Shown: positions 43,705 to 52,444, numbered from the stretch's first letter. The stretch: DNA of 64,000 bases from CAYSPG01 sp964432885 (GCA_964432885.1 CAYSPG010000020.1:4354-68353); one strand, 5' to 3'. Notes: a model not told the origin generated them from the sequence alone. Translations and numbers: made by a program.

Positions 43705-44982
43705 ATGGAAAAACAAGAACCCAAAAGTAAACACAGATTAAACATTGAAACGGTTACCAATGTTGTAAAGGTGGCAACCGGGTTAAATATTGTTCATCGT
43801 ACTGATACAAGCGCTGAATTTGACAGCCGGTATGTAGAAATTGATGGAAAAAAACTTTTGTTTTTTGGCTCGTGTGGATATTTGGCTCTTGAAAAACATC
43901 CTGCATTAATTGCAGCAGCACAAGATGCACTGCTTACTCACGGCACACAGTTTTCATCCTCACGTGCATATGTTTCTTCAAAATATTATGATGAGGCTGA
44001 AAGCTTGCTTTCGCAGATGTTTGAAAACCGCAAAGTGATTTTATTTCAATCGTTAACACTTGGACACATTTCTGCATTGCCACTGTTGATTGATGATAAC
44101 GATGCAATTGTTGTTGATGAGCGTGCACATGACAGCATACAATCTGCCGTGCAAATGCTAAAATTACGGCAGGTTAAAACCGAAGTAATAAGGCATAACA
44201 ACATGAGTGTGCTTGAAGACAGAATTAAAATACTTGGCAACCGGTATAAAAAAATATGGTATCTGGCCGATGGAATGTACTCAATGCATGGTGATTTTGC
44301 ACCTGTAAAAAGGCTGTATGAACTTGCCGATAAGTACGAGCGATTTTACATCTACATGGATGACATACATGGCATGAGTTGGACAGGAAAAAACGGAACA
44401 GGAATTACCTTAGATATTATGCCCTACTTACACAAAAAACTTTTTTTGTGTACCGGGTTAACCAAAGCATTTGGTACCATGGGAGGAGTTCATATTTTTC
44501 CGGACGAAGAATCGTACACGCTTGTTAAAAGTTGTGGTAAAGGATTTATTTTTTCAATTCAAATGCCGCCTTATGCCATTGCATCTACAATTGCTTCGTG
44601 CAAAATACATTTGAGCAATGAAATTTATCCCATGCAGGATCAATTAAAAATAAAGATTGACCACTTTAGCAAACGCTGCGATGAACTAGGCTTGCTTGTA
44701 ATGCACAAAGAGCGCTCTCCTGTTTTTTTTATTGGAGTAGGTAAAGCCGAAGTGGGTTACGATATGGTTACAAGAATGAAAAAAGGGGGTTACTTTTTTA
44801 ACCTTTCGGTTTTTCCGGCTGTGCCTTACTCAAAAACAGGTTTACGAGTAACAGTTAACAGCAAACTTACAATAGAAGATATTGACGCAATGCTTTTTAT
44901 GCTTGCCGAAAACCTACCACATTCACTTAAAGAAAATAAATCAAGCATTGAACAGGTAAAAGAGGCTTTTGATATTGAATAG
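43705..44982 (+). CDS. Alpha-oxoamine synthase-like PLP enzyme
   Basis: 425 residues from the ATG at 43705; a TTG 42 bp earlier adds an unrelated leader. The fold-type I layout includes FFGSCGYLALEKHPALIAAA, a cofactor region MDDIHGMSW (canonical DEAHS) and the PLP lysine Lys254 in GLTKAFGTMGG. In place of the GxGxxGSR segment of classical members (KBL, BioF, SPT) it has HGTQFSSSRAY. The family condenses an amino acid with an acyl-CoA with loss of CO2. Serine palmitoyltransferase, cysteate acyltransferase (sulfonolipids) and CqsA-type autoinducer synthesis are all possible. It has its own promoter and does not belong to the paa pathway by function. Confidence 0.8.
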   Translation: MEKQEPKSKHRLNIETVTNVVKVATGLNIVHRTDTSAEFDSRYVEIDGKKLLFFGSCGYLALEKHPALIAAAQDALLTHGTQFSSSRAYVSSKYYDEAESLLSQMFENRKVILFQSLTLGHISALPLLIDDNDAIVVDERAHDSIQSAVQMLKLRQVKTEVIRHNNMSVLEDRIKILGNRYKKIWYLADGMYSMHGDFAPVKRLYELADKYERFYIYMDDIHGMSWTGKNGTGITLDIMPYLHKKLFLCTGLTKAFGTMGGVHIFPDEESYTLVKSCGKGFIFSIQMPPYAIASTIASCKIHLSNEIYPMQDQLKIKIDHFSKRCDELGLLVMHKERSPVFFIGVGKAEVGYDMVTRMKKGGYFFNLSVFPAVPYSKTGLRVTVNSKLTIEDIDAMLFMLAENLPHSLKENKSSIEQVKEAFDIE

Positions 44983-45423
44983 TTAAACCATAAGGTTTAC
45001 TTTCCAAAACTCGCCTAATGTTTTAAAAAGGTGTTCAAATTGCTCAACAGAAATAGGCTTTAAAAGATAGCCGGCTACATTAAATCCAAATGCTGTGCGC
45101 CTGTCATGATCATCATCTGATGTGGTAAGAACAAAAACACTTATGGGTTTAAATTCAGGGTCGGCACGTAATGCAGCCAAAAACTCATGGCCGGTCATCC
45201 GGGGCATATTTAAGTCAAGCAAAATAATGTTTGGACGTGGAATTTTTTCATACCCGTTATCACCGCGCAGCATATTAAATGCTTCCTCACCATCTTTAGC
45301 ATGGTGCAGTACCACATAATCTAAATTGCGCTTAATAATACGCTCTATTACCATGGTGTCTACCTTGTCGTCTTCAAGGTGCAAAACCATCAAACTTTTT
45401 TCTTCGGTGAATGGATTATTCAT
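44983..45423 (-). CDS. Single-domain response regulator (CheY/Rcp1-like)
   Basis: 146 residues with no output domain. The acidic pair is in LHLEDDKVD (14-22), the phospho-acceptor is Asp70 in IILLDLNMPRMTG, and a switch Thr and the conserved Lys appear in FVLTTSDDDHDR and YLLKPIS. Rcp1-type regulators relay phosphate from sensor kinases, including phytochrome-like kinases. It is divergent from a PAS histidine kinase 113 bp away, a likely partner. It ends directly next to the alpha-oxoamine synthase-like gene. Confidence 0.92.
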   Translation of the reverse strand: MNNPFTEEKSLMVLHLEDDKVDTMVIERIIKRNLDYVVLHHAKDGEEAFNMLRGDNGYEKIPRPNIILLDLNMPRMTGHEFLAALRADPEFKPISVFVLTTSDDDHDRRTAFGFNVAGYLLKPISVEQFEHLFKTLGEFWKVNLMV

Positions 45424-45536
45424 GTAAATTTGTTAGGGTAATTAGAAACTTTTGTGTCAAAAATAAAACAAAATTGTTAGGTCAGCGTATAAATTTTCAA
45501 ATCTTAACAAGCACAGGCAAAAAATACTGTTGAGTA

Positions 45537-47318
45537 ATGAAAAAAAATCCCACTATAAAATGGTTGCTTAAAAAGCTGCTTTTAATAGACATATACCGGG
45601 CTATACCCGAAGACGATATTATTTCAAAACAGCGATTTAATCTGTTTAGAATTTTTGCGCTTACTGTTGTTTTAGCCATAAGTGCCATCACTTATCAGGT
45701 AGCATTTGTTTTTGAAGTAAAACCGGTTTTTTCGCTTGTAATGTTGGTATTGCTTGCTGTAATTATAATCAATTACCTTGCGCTTAACTGGCATAAAAAC
45801 CGCAGGCTTGCCGTAATAATAGGAGTACTTTCATGCTTTGCAGCTTTGCATTACATCACATATTTTGCGGGTGGTATTCGCAACTCGGGTATGTTTTACC
45901 TGGCAGCTCTTATGCTGGTTACCTTTATGATGCTTGGCAGCCGCGAAGGAAAATGGTTTACACTTTTATGCATTTCTCACGTTATTTATTTTTATTTTAT
46001 TACCGAAAACACAAGTTGGGTTAATTACGATTTTATAGGATATAACAATACTGCCATTAATCAGGATTATTTGATTACAGGGCTTATCAGTTTGTTTTTG
46101 GTGGCAAGTCTTATCAATAATTTAGAGAGCAATAAGAACATTGTTATAAAAAGCATTACCGAATCAAGAAATAAACTTGCCATTGTAAACAAAGAGTTGC
46201 GCAAACTTTCGTTGGTTGCAAGCAAAACGGATAATGCTGTTGCCATCACCGATCAGTTTGGTATTACCGAATGGGTAAATGATGGATTTAGCAGATTAAC
46301 AGGATACAGATACGATGAGGTTATTGGAAAAAACATGCTTGAGTTTTTAAATGGATCTTTAACCGATAAGGATACAATAAGCAAAGTAAAACAGGATTTA
46401 AGAGACAGCCGTATTTGCAGTGTTGAGTTATTAAAATACCGCAAAGACGGAAGTACCACATGGATTCATGACAACATTACTCCAATTATTGATGAGGATG
46501 GAAAACTATCGAAGTACATTTTTATAATGAGCGATATTAACGAGCGTAAACGTGATGAGTTTAAACTTGCCGAATACCTGCGTAACCTTGAAAAAACAAA
46601 TATTGAACTTGATAAATTTGCATACGTTGTATCGCATGACTTAAAAGCTCCGCTTCGCGCGATTGGTAACTTAACCGATTGGATACTGGAAGACTCAGGG
46701 GATAGCTTATCGGGTCAGTCAAAAGAAAATTTTAATATTATACTGGGCCGCGTGCGAAGAATGGAGGCGCTTATCAATGGCATTCTTGATTACTCAAAGG
46801 CTTCAAAAAGCAAAAGCATAGAAGAGGTTTTTAGTTTTAAAGAATTAATTTCTGAAACCATTGAACTTTTGGCTCCGCCTCAAAACACATCCATTGTATT
46901 AAGCGACAGCTTTCCTACATATTTTGGCGATAAAGTAAAATTTCAACAAGTTTTTCTTAACCTTATTTCAAATTCAATTAAGCATAACAACAAACTGAAT
47001 ATAGAGGTAAAAGTGCTTTGCTTTGAAATGGATAAATTTTGGAAATTTTCGGTATCGGATAACGGGCCTGGTATTGATCCAAAATTTCACGACAAAATAT
47101 TTATGATTTTTCAAACCCTTAAAGCACGCGATGATTTTGAAGCAACCGGTGTTGGCCTTGCAATAGTTAAAAAACTTGTTGAAGAAGCAGGCGGAAAAAT
47201 TTGGCTTGACTCAACAATAAACACCAGCACCACTTTTAATTTTACTATACCTAAGCAAACGATTGAACAGGGTCTTTTTATGAATACCCCTGAAGGCATG
47301 CAAAAGCAGAAGGTGTAA
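45537..47318 (+). CDS. Membrane-bound PAS sensor histidine kinase
   Basis: 593 residues. The N-terminal part has about five or six membrane helices (35-205, for example IFALTVVLAISAITYQVAFVF-type segments). A PAS domain follows (about 215-330, DQFGITEWVNDGFSRLTGY, with PAC ending SDINERKR). The HisKA phospho-acceptor is His367 (VVSHDLKAPLRAIG). The HATPase domain has N-box NSIKHNN, G1 DNGPGID and G2 ATGVGLAIVKKL. The H-box and layout resemble kinases paired with Rcp1-type regulators, fitting the divergent gene next door. The ligand is unknown. Confidence 0.93.
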   Translation: MKKNPTIKWLLKKLLLIDIYRAIPEDDIISKQRFNLFRIFALTVVLAISAITYQVAFVFEVKPVFSLVMLVLLAVIIINYLALNWHKNRRLAVIIGVLSCFAALHYITYFAGGIRNSGMFYLAALMLVTFMMLGSREGKWFTLLCISHVIYFYFITENTSWVNYDFIGYNNTAINQDYLITGLISLFLVASLINNLESNKNIVIKSITESRNKLAIVNKELRKLSLVASKTDNAVAITDQFGITEWVNDGFSRLTGYRYDEVIGKNMLEFLNGSLTDKDTISKVKQDLRDSRICSVELLKYRKDGSTTWIHDNITPIIDEDGKLSKYIFIMSDINERKRDEFKLAEYLRNLEKTNIELDKFAYVVSHDLKAPLRAIGNLTDWILEDSGDSLSGQSKENFNIILGRVRRMEALINGILDYSKASKSKSIEEVFSFKELISETIELLAPPQNTSIVLSDSFPTYFGDKVKFQQVFLNLISNSIKHNNKLNIEVKVLCFEMDKFWKFSVSDNGPGIDPKFHDKIFMIFQTLKARDDFEATGVGLAIVKKLVEEAGGKIWLDSTINTSTTFNFTIPKQTIEQGLFMNTPEGMQKQKV

Positions 47319-47350
47319 GATTTTACGGATTATTGGCAAAACAACAATGG

Positions 47351-47375
47351 TTTTAACACGTAAAATGTGTTAAAA
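47351..47375. promoter_or_regulatory. Perfect 9-bp inverted repeat between kinase and hypothetical gene
   Basis: TTTTAACAC and GTGTTAAAA flank a 7-nt spacer, 11 bp before the next ATG. No T run follows. It could be an operator of the downstream gene or an AT-rich hairpin at the end of the kinase transcript. Confidence 0.4.
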
Positions 47376-47385
47376 TATTATTGTA

Positions 47386-47730
47386 ATGAAGAGCAAAAAC
47401 ACAGACCGTAAAAAAGCGCTTGCCGAATTTGACTTTGACCAATACCTGAAACTTAAAAAAAATGAGCGACTAAAACTGCTTCAGCGTATGGTAGAAAACC
47501 TTGATGCTGATACAAGGAAAAGATTTTTTGCTGGCTTGCTGCCTTATGTGCTACAAGATGATGATTTAACAAAAGAAGCTTTTAAATACAACACCGGTAA
47601 ACAAAATGTAAAAAAGCCTTACGTGGTTGAACTTACCGCAAAAGAAAAAGAAATGATTGGGCAGATAGCTGACTATTTTCACGAGCTTCAACATATAGTT
47701 GACCTTGACGATTTGTTACAAAATCCATAA
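47386..47730 (+). CDS. Small charged helical protein of unknown function
   Basis: 114 residues, no signal peptide or membrane helix, rich in Lys, Asp, Leu and Glu (KKNERLKLLQRMVENLDADT, LTAKEKEMIGQIADYFHELQ). It is probably all-helical and cytoplasmic. It is not recognised as any known family. It follows the PAS kinase after 67 bp and is closed by a terminator, so it may be transcribed with the kinase. Confidence 0.65.
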   Translation: MKSKNTDRKKALAEFDFDQYLKLKKNERLKLLQRMVENLDADTRKRFFAGLLPYVLQDDDLTKEAFKYNTGKQNVKKPYVVELTAKEKEMIGQIADYFHELQHIVDLDDLLQNP

Positions 47731-47752
47731 AATTTGCAGCCCATAGTTTAAG

Positions 47753-47782
47753 TCCTGCTTAGCAATGAGCAGGATTTTTTTT
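47753..47782 (+). terminator. Rho-independent terminator
   Basis: TCCTGCT (47753-47759) and AGCAGGA (47768-47774) form a perfect stem around TAGCAATG, followed by eight T. It separates the small helical protein gene from paaI. Confidence 0.9.
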
Positions 47783-47826
47783 GTGTCAGATTGCAGGCCG
47801 TTCGTTTCCATCATCACATATTTAAA

Positions 47827-47834
47827 TAAATTTG
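47827..47834 (+). promoter_or_regulatory. -7 element of paaI
   Basis: TAAATTTG ends 5 bp before the ATG at 47840. The mRNA should be leaderless or nearly so, which fixes the start. Confidence 0.55.
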
Positions 47835-47839
47835 CCAGC

Positions 47840-48268
47840 ATGAATGCAGACCAATTAGCAAAAAAAGTTGTTGACCAAATGTTCGAAAACGATTTGTTTA
47901 GCCAGTGGCTGGGCATTGAACGTGTGGTGGTTGCACAGGGAAAAAGTGTTTTAAAAATGACTGTGCGAAACGAAATGATAAATGGTTTTGGTATTGTACA
48001 TGGCGGCATAGCATTTTCATTGGCTGACAGCGCTCTTGCTTTTGCAAGCAATGCTTATGGAAGATTGAGTGTGGCATTGGAATGTTCCATCTCTTATCCT
48101 GTTGCTGTAAAAGTGGGTGATGTGCTTACAGCATCAGCCGAAGAAATTTCATTAACCAATAAAACCGGTGTGTATTTAATTACGGTTACCAATCAAAAAA
48201 ATCAAAAGGTTGCTTTTTTTAAAGGAACTGTTTTTAGAACTTCAAAAGAATATTTTCCGGAAAAATAA
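47840..48268 (+). CDS. paaI: Hotdog-fold acyl-CoA thioesterase, PaaI-like
   Basis: 142 residues from the ATG at 47840; an upstream ATG would lie before the promoter. The hotdog motif GFGIVHGGIAFSLADSALAF carries the Asp used by PaaI for hydrolysis and the HGG helix start. PaaI hydrolyses stalled phenylacetyl-CoA intermediates such as hydroxylated ring CoA esters, releasing CoA. It is followed 2 bp after its stop by the paaJ-like thiolase gene, so it starts the paaI-paaJ-paaY unit. Other PaaI-type thioesterases have broader substrates. Confidence 0.85.
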   Translation: MNADQLAKKVVDQMFENDLFSQWLGIERVVVAQGKSVLKMTVRNEMINGFGIVHGGIAFSLADSALAFASNAYGRLSVALECSISYPVAVKVGDVLTASAEEISLTNKTGVYLITVTNQKNQKVAFFKGTVFRTSKEYFPEK

Positions 48269-48270
48269 TT

Positions 48271-49476
48271 ATGAAAGATGCTTATATAGTTGATGCAATA
48301 AGAACTCCGGTAGGAAATTACGGTGGCTCTCTTTCTTTGGTGCGTGCTGATGATTTGGCTGCGCTTGTAATTAAAGAACTTGTTGCACGAAACAAATCAA
48401 TTGATGTAAACGAAATTGGTGATGTGATTTTTGGATGTGCTAATCAGGCTGGTGAAGACAACAGAAATGTTGCTCGCATGTCACTACTGCTTGCAGGATT
48501 GCCTGTTACAATTCCCGGTGAAACGGTAAATCGTTTGTGCGCATCAGGAATGTCGGCAGTAATAAATGCTGCGCGAATGATTCAAACCGATAATGCAGAA
48601 TTGATGATTGCAGGTGGTGTGGAGAGCATGTCGCGAGCGCCATACGTAATGTCAAAAGCAACAACGGCATTTGCGCGCGATGCACAAATTTTTGATACAA
48701 GCATTGGCTGGCGATTTGTAAATCCTAAAATGAAAGAAATGTATGGTGTGGATGCTATGGGCGAAACAGCAGAGAACCTTGCTGAGTTGCACAAAATAAA
48801 TCGTAATGACCAGGATAAATTTTCAGTTGCATCACATCAAAAAGCAACAGCATCAAAAAATGCAGGGCGATTTAAAAACGAAATTATTTCTGTTTCTATT
48901 CCACAAAAAAAGGGGGATGCAGTTATTGTAAGTGATGATGAATTTATAAAACCAAATACATCCATCGAAATTTTATCAAAACTAAAACCGGCTTTCAGAA
49001 AAGACGGAACTGTAACAGCCGGAAATTCTTCGGGTGTAAACGATGGCGCATGCGCTGTTTTAATTGCTTCGGAAACTGCAATAAAAAAATATAATTTAAA
49101 ACCATTGGCCCGCATTGTTTCATCAGGTGTTGCCGGAGTTGAGCCTCGCATTATGGGAATTGGGCCTGTGCCTGCATCAAACAAAGCACTGGCAAAAGCC
49201 GGACTAAAATTATCTGACATAAATATTATTGAACTTAACGAAGCATTTGCTGCGCAAAGTTTGGCATGTATCAGAAGTTTAGGTTTGGCTGATGACGATG
49301 CACGAATAAATCCAAACGGTGGAGCCATTGCATTGGGACACCCTCTTGGAATGTCGGGTGCACGATTGCTTCAAACAGCAACACTTCAATTGCAACAAAC
49401 AAATTCTAAATACGCTTTGTGTACCATGTGCATTGGTGTGGGGCAAGGGTATGCGGTTATTCTTGAAAAAGTATAA
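48271..49476 (+). CDS. paaJ: Thiolase, 3-oxoadipyl-CoA type (PaaJ/PcaF-like)
   Basis: 401 residues. The nucleophilic Cys90 lies in VNRLCASGMSAVINAA. The C-terminal His and Cys are in GGAIALGHPLGMSGA and CTMCIGVGQG. DTSIGWRFVNPKMK and YGVDAMGETAENLAEL closely follow the 3-oxoadipyl-CoA thiolase pattern, which distinguishes it from simple acetyl-CoA acetyltransferases. The enzyme cleaves 3-oxoadipyl-CoA to succinyl-CoA and acetyl-CoA, the last step of phenylacetate breakdown. It is 2 bp after paaI and is followed by two palindromic elements and paaY. Confidence 0.88.
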   Translation: MKDAYIVDAIRTPVGNYGGSLSLVRADDLAALVIKELVARNKSIDVNEIGDVIFGCANQAGEDNRNVARMSLLLAGLPVTIPGETVNRLCASGMSAVINAARMIQTDNAELMIAGGVESMSRAPYVMSKATTAFARDAQIFDTSIGWRFVNPKMKEMYGVDAMGETAENLAELHKINRNDQDKFSVASHQKATASKNAGRFKNEIISVSIPQKKGDAVIVSDDEFIKPNTSIEILSKLKPAFRKDGTVTAGNSSGVNDGACAVLIASETAIKKYNLKPLARIVSSGVAGVEPRIMGIGPVPASNKALAKAGLKLSDINIIELNEAFAAQSLACIRSLGLADDDARINPNGGAIALGHPLGMSGARLLQTATLQLQQTNSKYALCTMCIGVGQGYAVILEKV

Positions 49477-49477
49477 A

Positions 49478-49505
49478 GCCCCACCAACCTCCCCAAAGGG
49501 GAGGC
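49478..49505. repeat. Palindromic repeat element (copy 3 of 5, inverted)
   Basis: GCCCCACCAACCTCCCC followed by AAAGGGGAGGC. It is the reverse orientation of the common element and begins 2 bp after the paaJ stop. It faces copy 4, making an inverted pair 35 bp apart. Confidence 0.8.
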
Positions 49506-49539
49506 TCAACAAAACAAAAAATAAAACAAAATATAGAAA

Positions 49540-49568
49540 GCCCCTCCTTTGGAGGGGTTGGGGAGGCC
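49540..49568. repeat. Palindromic repeat element (copy 4 of 5) forming the paaY leader
   Basis: GCCCCTCCTTTGGAGGGG and then TTGGGGAGGCC end 3 bp before the paaY ATG. The tail supplies a GGGGAGG that lies at Shine-Dalgarno distance from the ATG. Confidence 0.8.
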
Positions 49569-49571
49569 TAA

Positions 49572-50159
49572 ATGATCTACGAATTTAATGGATACAAACC
49601 GGTAATACATCCTTCTGCCTTTGTGCATCCGCAGGCTGCCGTTACGGGCGATGTAATTATTGGCAAAGATGTTTACATAGGGCCAGGTGCCGCTTTACGT
49701 GGCGACTGGGGAACAATTATTATTGAAGACGGGTGTAATGTGCAGGAGAATTGTACAGTTCACATGTTTCCCGGTGTAACGGTTTTGTTAAAGGAAGGTG
49801 CGCACATTGGGCACGGAGCAATAATTCATGGAGCCACCATTGGAAAAAATAGTTTGGTTGGAATGAATGCCGTTATTATGGACAATGTTATTGTTGGTGA
49901 AGGATGCATTGTAGGCGCACTGTGTTTTATTCCTGATGGAATGATAATTCCCGACAGAAAAGTGGTGGTTGGCAATCCGGCAAAAATTGTAAAAGATGTA
50001 AGCGATGAAATGCTTGAGTGGAAAACAAAAGGTACAAACATTTACCAGCAGCTTCCTTCACAACTTTATGCAACATTAAAACAATGTGAACCATTGCGTG
50101 AAATTCCATCCAATAAAAAACCACATGATGATTTTTATAAAACTTTTGGAAAAGGGTAG
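49572..50159 (+). CDS. paaY: Gamma-class carbonic anhydrase-like protein, PaaY-type
   Basis: 195 residues. A left-handed beta-helix built from hexapeptide units covers about 8-160 (HPSAFVHPQAAVTGDVIIGK, GAHIGHGAIIHGATIGKNS), with metal-type histidines at HMF, HIGH and H in IIHG. The C-terminal helix contains LYATLKQCEPLREI, typical of PaaY. PaaY proteins are thioesterases or carbonic anhydrase-like helpers encoded with phenylacetate catabolism genes. The place in the unit paaI-paaJ-paaY supports the name. The leader before the ATG consists of a palindromic element with a GGGGAGG motif. Confidence 0.85.
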   Translation: MIYEFNGYKPVIHPSAFVHPQAAVTGDVIIGKDVYIGPGAALRGDWGTIIIEDGCNVQENCTVHMFPGVTVLLKEGAHIGHGAIIHGATIGKNSLVGMNAVIMDNVIVGEGCIVGALCFIPDGMIIPDRKVVVGNPAKIVKDVSDEMLEWKTKGTNIYQQLPSQLYATLKQCEPLREIPSNKKPHDDFYKTFGKG

Positions 50160-50184
50160 TTGCTGTTGGCCTTAAGAATTTTAT

Positions 50185-51087
50185 TTAGTGCATCACAACC
50201 AATTTCTTGTTGATTGCTTTTTTATCATACACAAAAACGCAATTGTAAATTCCATTTGCCAAATGAGAAACAGAAATACTTTGTTTGCTCAAAGCGGGTA
50301 AAAGTGTATAGTAAATTTGCTTGCCTGATAAATCAAAAATCTGTAAACTAAATTGCTTAATCGAATTAAAGGAGTAGTTTATATTAAAATTTTCGGAGGC
50401 CGGGTTAGGTAAAATTGAAACCTCATCATTACTTATTTCATCATTTAAACCTGCATAAATAGTTGTGTCGCAATTTGCAAAAAACGAATTATGATACAAT
50501 TCAATATATGAACTATCGTAACAAATCAACATATCCCCATCATCACAAAAACCGCTATTGATACATGATATTGGATAAAAAGGATGAATCAACGTTCCTA
50601 TTCCGCTTATCCAATACATGGTACCTGTTATTGGATTAAACCCCGGTTTTTGAAATGACATTTTAAGCCGTTCTCTGGAAATTCCATTGTAAATAACTGT
50701 GTCCATTGAATCAACTATAAACAAACTTGTATCATTTAAATTATAATAAATCTGATGACCACAGTACATACTATCTCCCAATGTAGCACCAAAGTCATAC
50801 ATGAGATATTCCTTTTTATTGCAATTTGTATCGGTACGCAAATAAACTTTTTATCCTGCAATTCTTGAATAAAGATTCATTCCCGCAACTTTATCATACG
50901 TGCTTCCACATATTGAAACAGAATTGGAAAATGTAAAAGTGTTGGTATAGCAGCTTATTCCAAACATGCCTAATCCACAGTATAAAACTTTCCATTGAGG
51001 TTGCTCATTTACTGATGGAAAAACATACTGAGCTACTGTAAAATGATATGAAAACCCAAGTAAAAATAAAATCACCTTTTTCATCAC
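50185..51087 (-). pseudogene. T9SS-secreted protein gene interrupted by an in-frame stop
   Basis: Two open frames, 51087-50851 and 50841-50185, lie in the same reading frame and are split by one TAA (50853-50851). The first begins with a signal peptide (MMKKVILFLLGFSYHFTVAQ). The second ends with a sorting domain (VSILPNPASENFNINYSF, ANGIYNCVFVYDKKAINKK). Across the stop the sequence reads SRIAG-stop-KVYLRTDTN, and GAA to TAA or a similar single change would explain it. The joined product would be about 300 residues. No enzymatic domain is seen. A sequencing error cannot be excluded. Confidence 0.7.
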
Positions 51088-51201
51088 TTCAAAAATAAAA
51101 ATATATTTAATACCACTTTACCATTAATTGCATAAGAAATTTTTCACAATAGATGTTTCAGTTTGAAATTTATTTTGAGAAACTGAAAACCAACTTTTGA
51201 C

Positions 51202-51209
51202 TATTTTTG
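51202..51209 (+). promoter_or_regulatory. -7 element of the fumarylacetoacetase-family gene
   Basis: TATTTTTG matches TAnnTTTG, 28 bp before the ATG. A TTTTG at 51173-51177 is four bases further than ideal for -33. Confidence 0.45.
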
Positions 51210-51237
51210 TTTGCTGTCAATTATTTAAATATACTTT

Positions 51238-52257
51238 ATGAAACTCGTAACCTACTCTGACAATTTACACCAATCCATCGGATTATTTATTAACGAAAAA
51301 ATTTATCACCTGCCCAAAGCTGCTTTAAAAAAAGGATACAAAGATTTTCCTGCTGATATGCTTGAGTTTTTAAATGGTGGCGAAAGTATGATGGATTTTG
51401 CACGTGAACTTGAACATTTAATTAAAGATGGAAAACTTGAGACCGAAAGCGCCAATGCAAAAGATGTATCAATACTTGCTCCTGTTCCTAAGCCAACCTC
51501 TTGCAGAGATGGATATGCATTTAGGCAACACGTGGCAGCAGCCCGCAGAAACCGAAAGGTAGAAATGATTGCTGAGTTTGATGAGTACCCTATTTTTTAT
51601 TTTACAAATCACAATGCCATACAAGGGCCCGGTGAAATTTTTTGTATGCCAGACCATTTTAAACAACTCGATTTTGAATTGGAAGCATCCATCGTTATTG
51701 GAAAAAAAGGAATGAACATTAAAGCTGCCGATGCCGATAAATACATTGCAGGTTATATGATTATGAACGACATGAGCGCACGCGTTTTGCAAATGGAAGA
51801 AATGAAATTAAATCTTGGCCCTGCAAAGGGAAAAGATTTTTCTACAGTTATCGGCCCTTATCTTGTTACCCCTGATGAGCTACAGAGCTACAAAGTTTCT
51901 GCAAAGGCAAACCATACAGGCAATAGTTATAATTTAGAAATGAGTTGCACAGTAAATGGAATAAAAGTTTCGCAAGGAAATTTAGCTGATATGGATTGGA
52001 CGTTTGCAGAAATTGTTGAGCGCTGCGCTTATGGTGCAAATATTTTACCGGGCGATGTTATAGGTTCGGGTACCGTTGGTACAGGTTGTTTTTTGGAATT
52101 GAATGGAACAGGTTTACTTAACGACCCAAACTACAAAACACAATGGCTACAGGATGGCGATGTGGTTGAAATGGAAATAACAGGATTGGGAAAATTAAAA
52201 AACACCATCAGAAAAGTGAATACCGATTTTTCGTTGCTGGCATTGAAGAAGAAGTAA
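51238..52257 (+). CDS. Fumarylacetoacetate hydrolase-family protein
   Basis: 339 residues. An N-terminal domain (about 1-75) precedes the FAH-fold domain, with QLDFELEASIVIGKKG and VIGPYLVTPDEL carrying the acidic metal-binding residues, and GDVIGSGTVGTGCFLELNG near the C-terminus. It belongs to the broad family that includes fumarylacetoacetase (last step of homogentisate and tyrosine catabolism) and acylpyruvate hydrolases. The place near the paa genes fits aromatic catabolism, but its own promoter means it is not part of their operon. The substrate is inferred. Confidence 0.82.
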   Translation: MKLVTYSDNLHQSIGLFINEKIYHLPKAALKKGYKDFPADMLEFLNGGESMMDFARELEHLIKDGKLETESANAKDVSILAPVPKPTSCRDGYAFRQHVAAARRNRKVEMIAEFDEYPIFYFTNHNAIQGPGEIFCMPDHFKQLDFELEASIVIGKKGMNIKAADADKYIAGYMIMNDMSARVLQMEEMKLNLGPAKGKDFSTVIGPYLVTPDELQSYKVSAKANHTGNSYNLEMSCTVNGIKVSQGNLADMDWTFAEIVERCAYGANILPGDVIGSGTVGTGCFLELNGTGLLNDPNYKTQWLQDGDVVEMEITGLGKLKNTIRKVNTDFSLLALKKK

Positions 52258-52308
52258 GAATCAAAATGAAATAATTAAGACAAGAAAATTTTACATTGAA
52301 AAATAATT

Positions 52309-52375
52309 AGTTAATAGTTTTTGGTTATTGGTTAATGGTTATAGTCAATCAGTCTTTAGTCCCGAAGCATCGGGA
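52309..52375. repeat. Repetitive stretch with TTGGTTA units and CCCGAAGCATCGGG palindrome
   Basis: Units such as TTGGTTA TTGGTTA ATGGTTA show a seven-base period and end near a CCCGA-AGCA-TCGGG hairpin (52361-52374). A related palindrome is at 58752-58768. The stretch lies in the 221-bp gap before the Rel gene. Confidence 0.6.
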
Positions 52376-52444
52376 TGGTTAATCAGGTATTTAGTTAATG
52401 ATGACCTTACAAAAACGACAAATAAACCAAAAACTTAATTCAGC

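Noticed and set aside
48837..49328. 163-residue minus-strand ORF
   Set aside because: It is antisense to the paaJ thiolase gene and has low-complexity composition without motifs.
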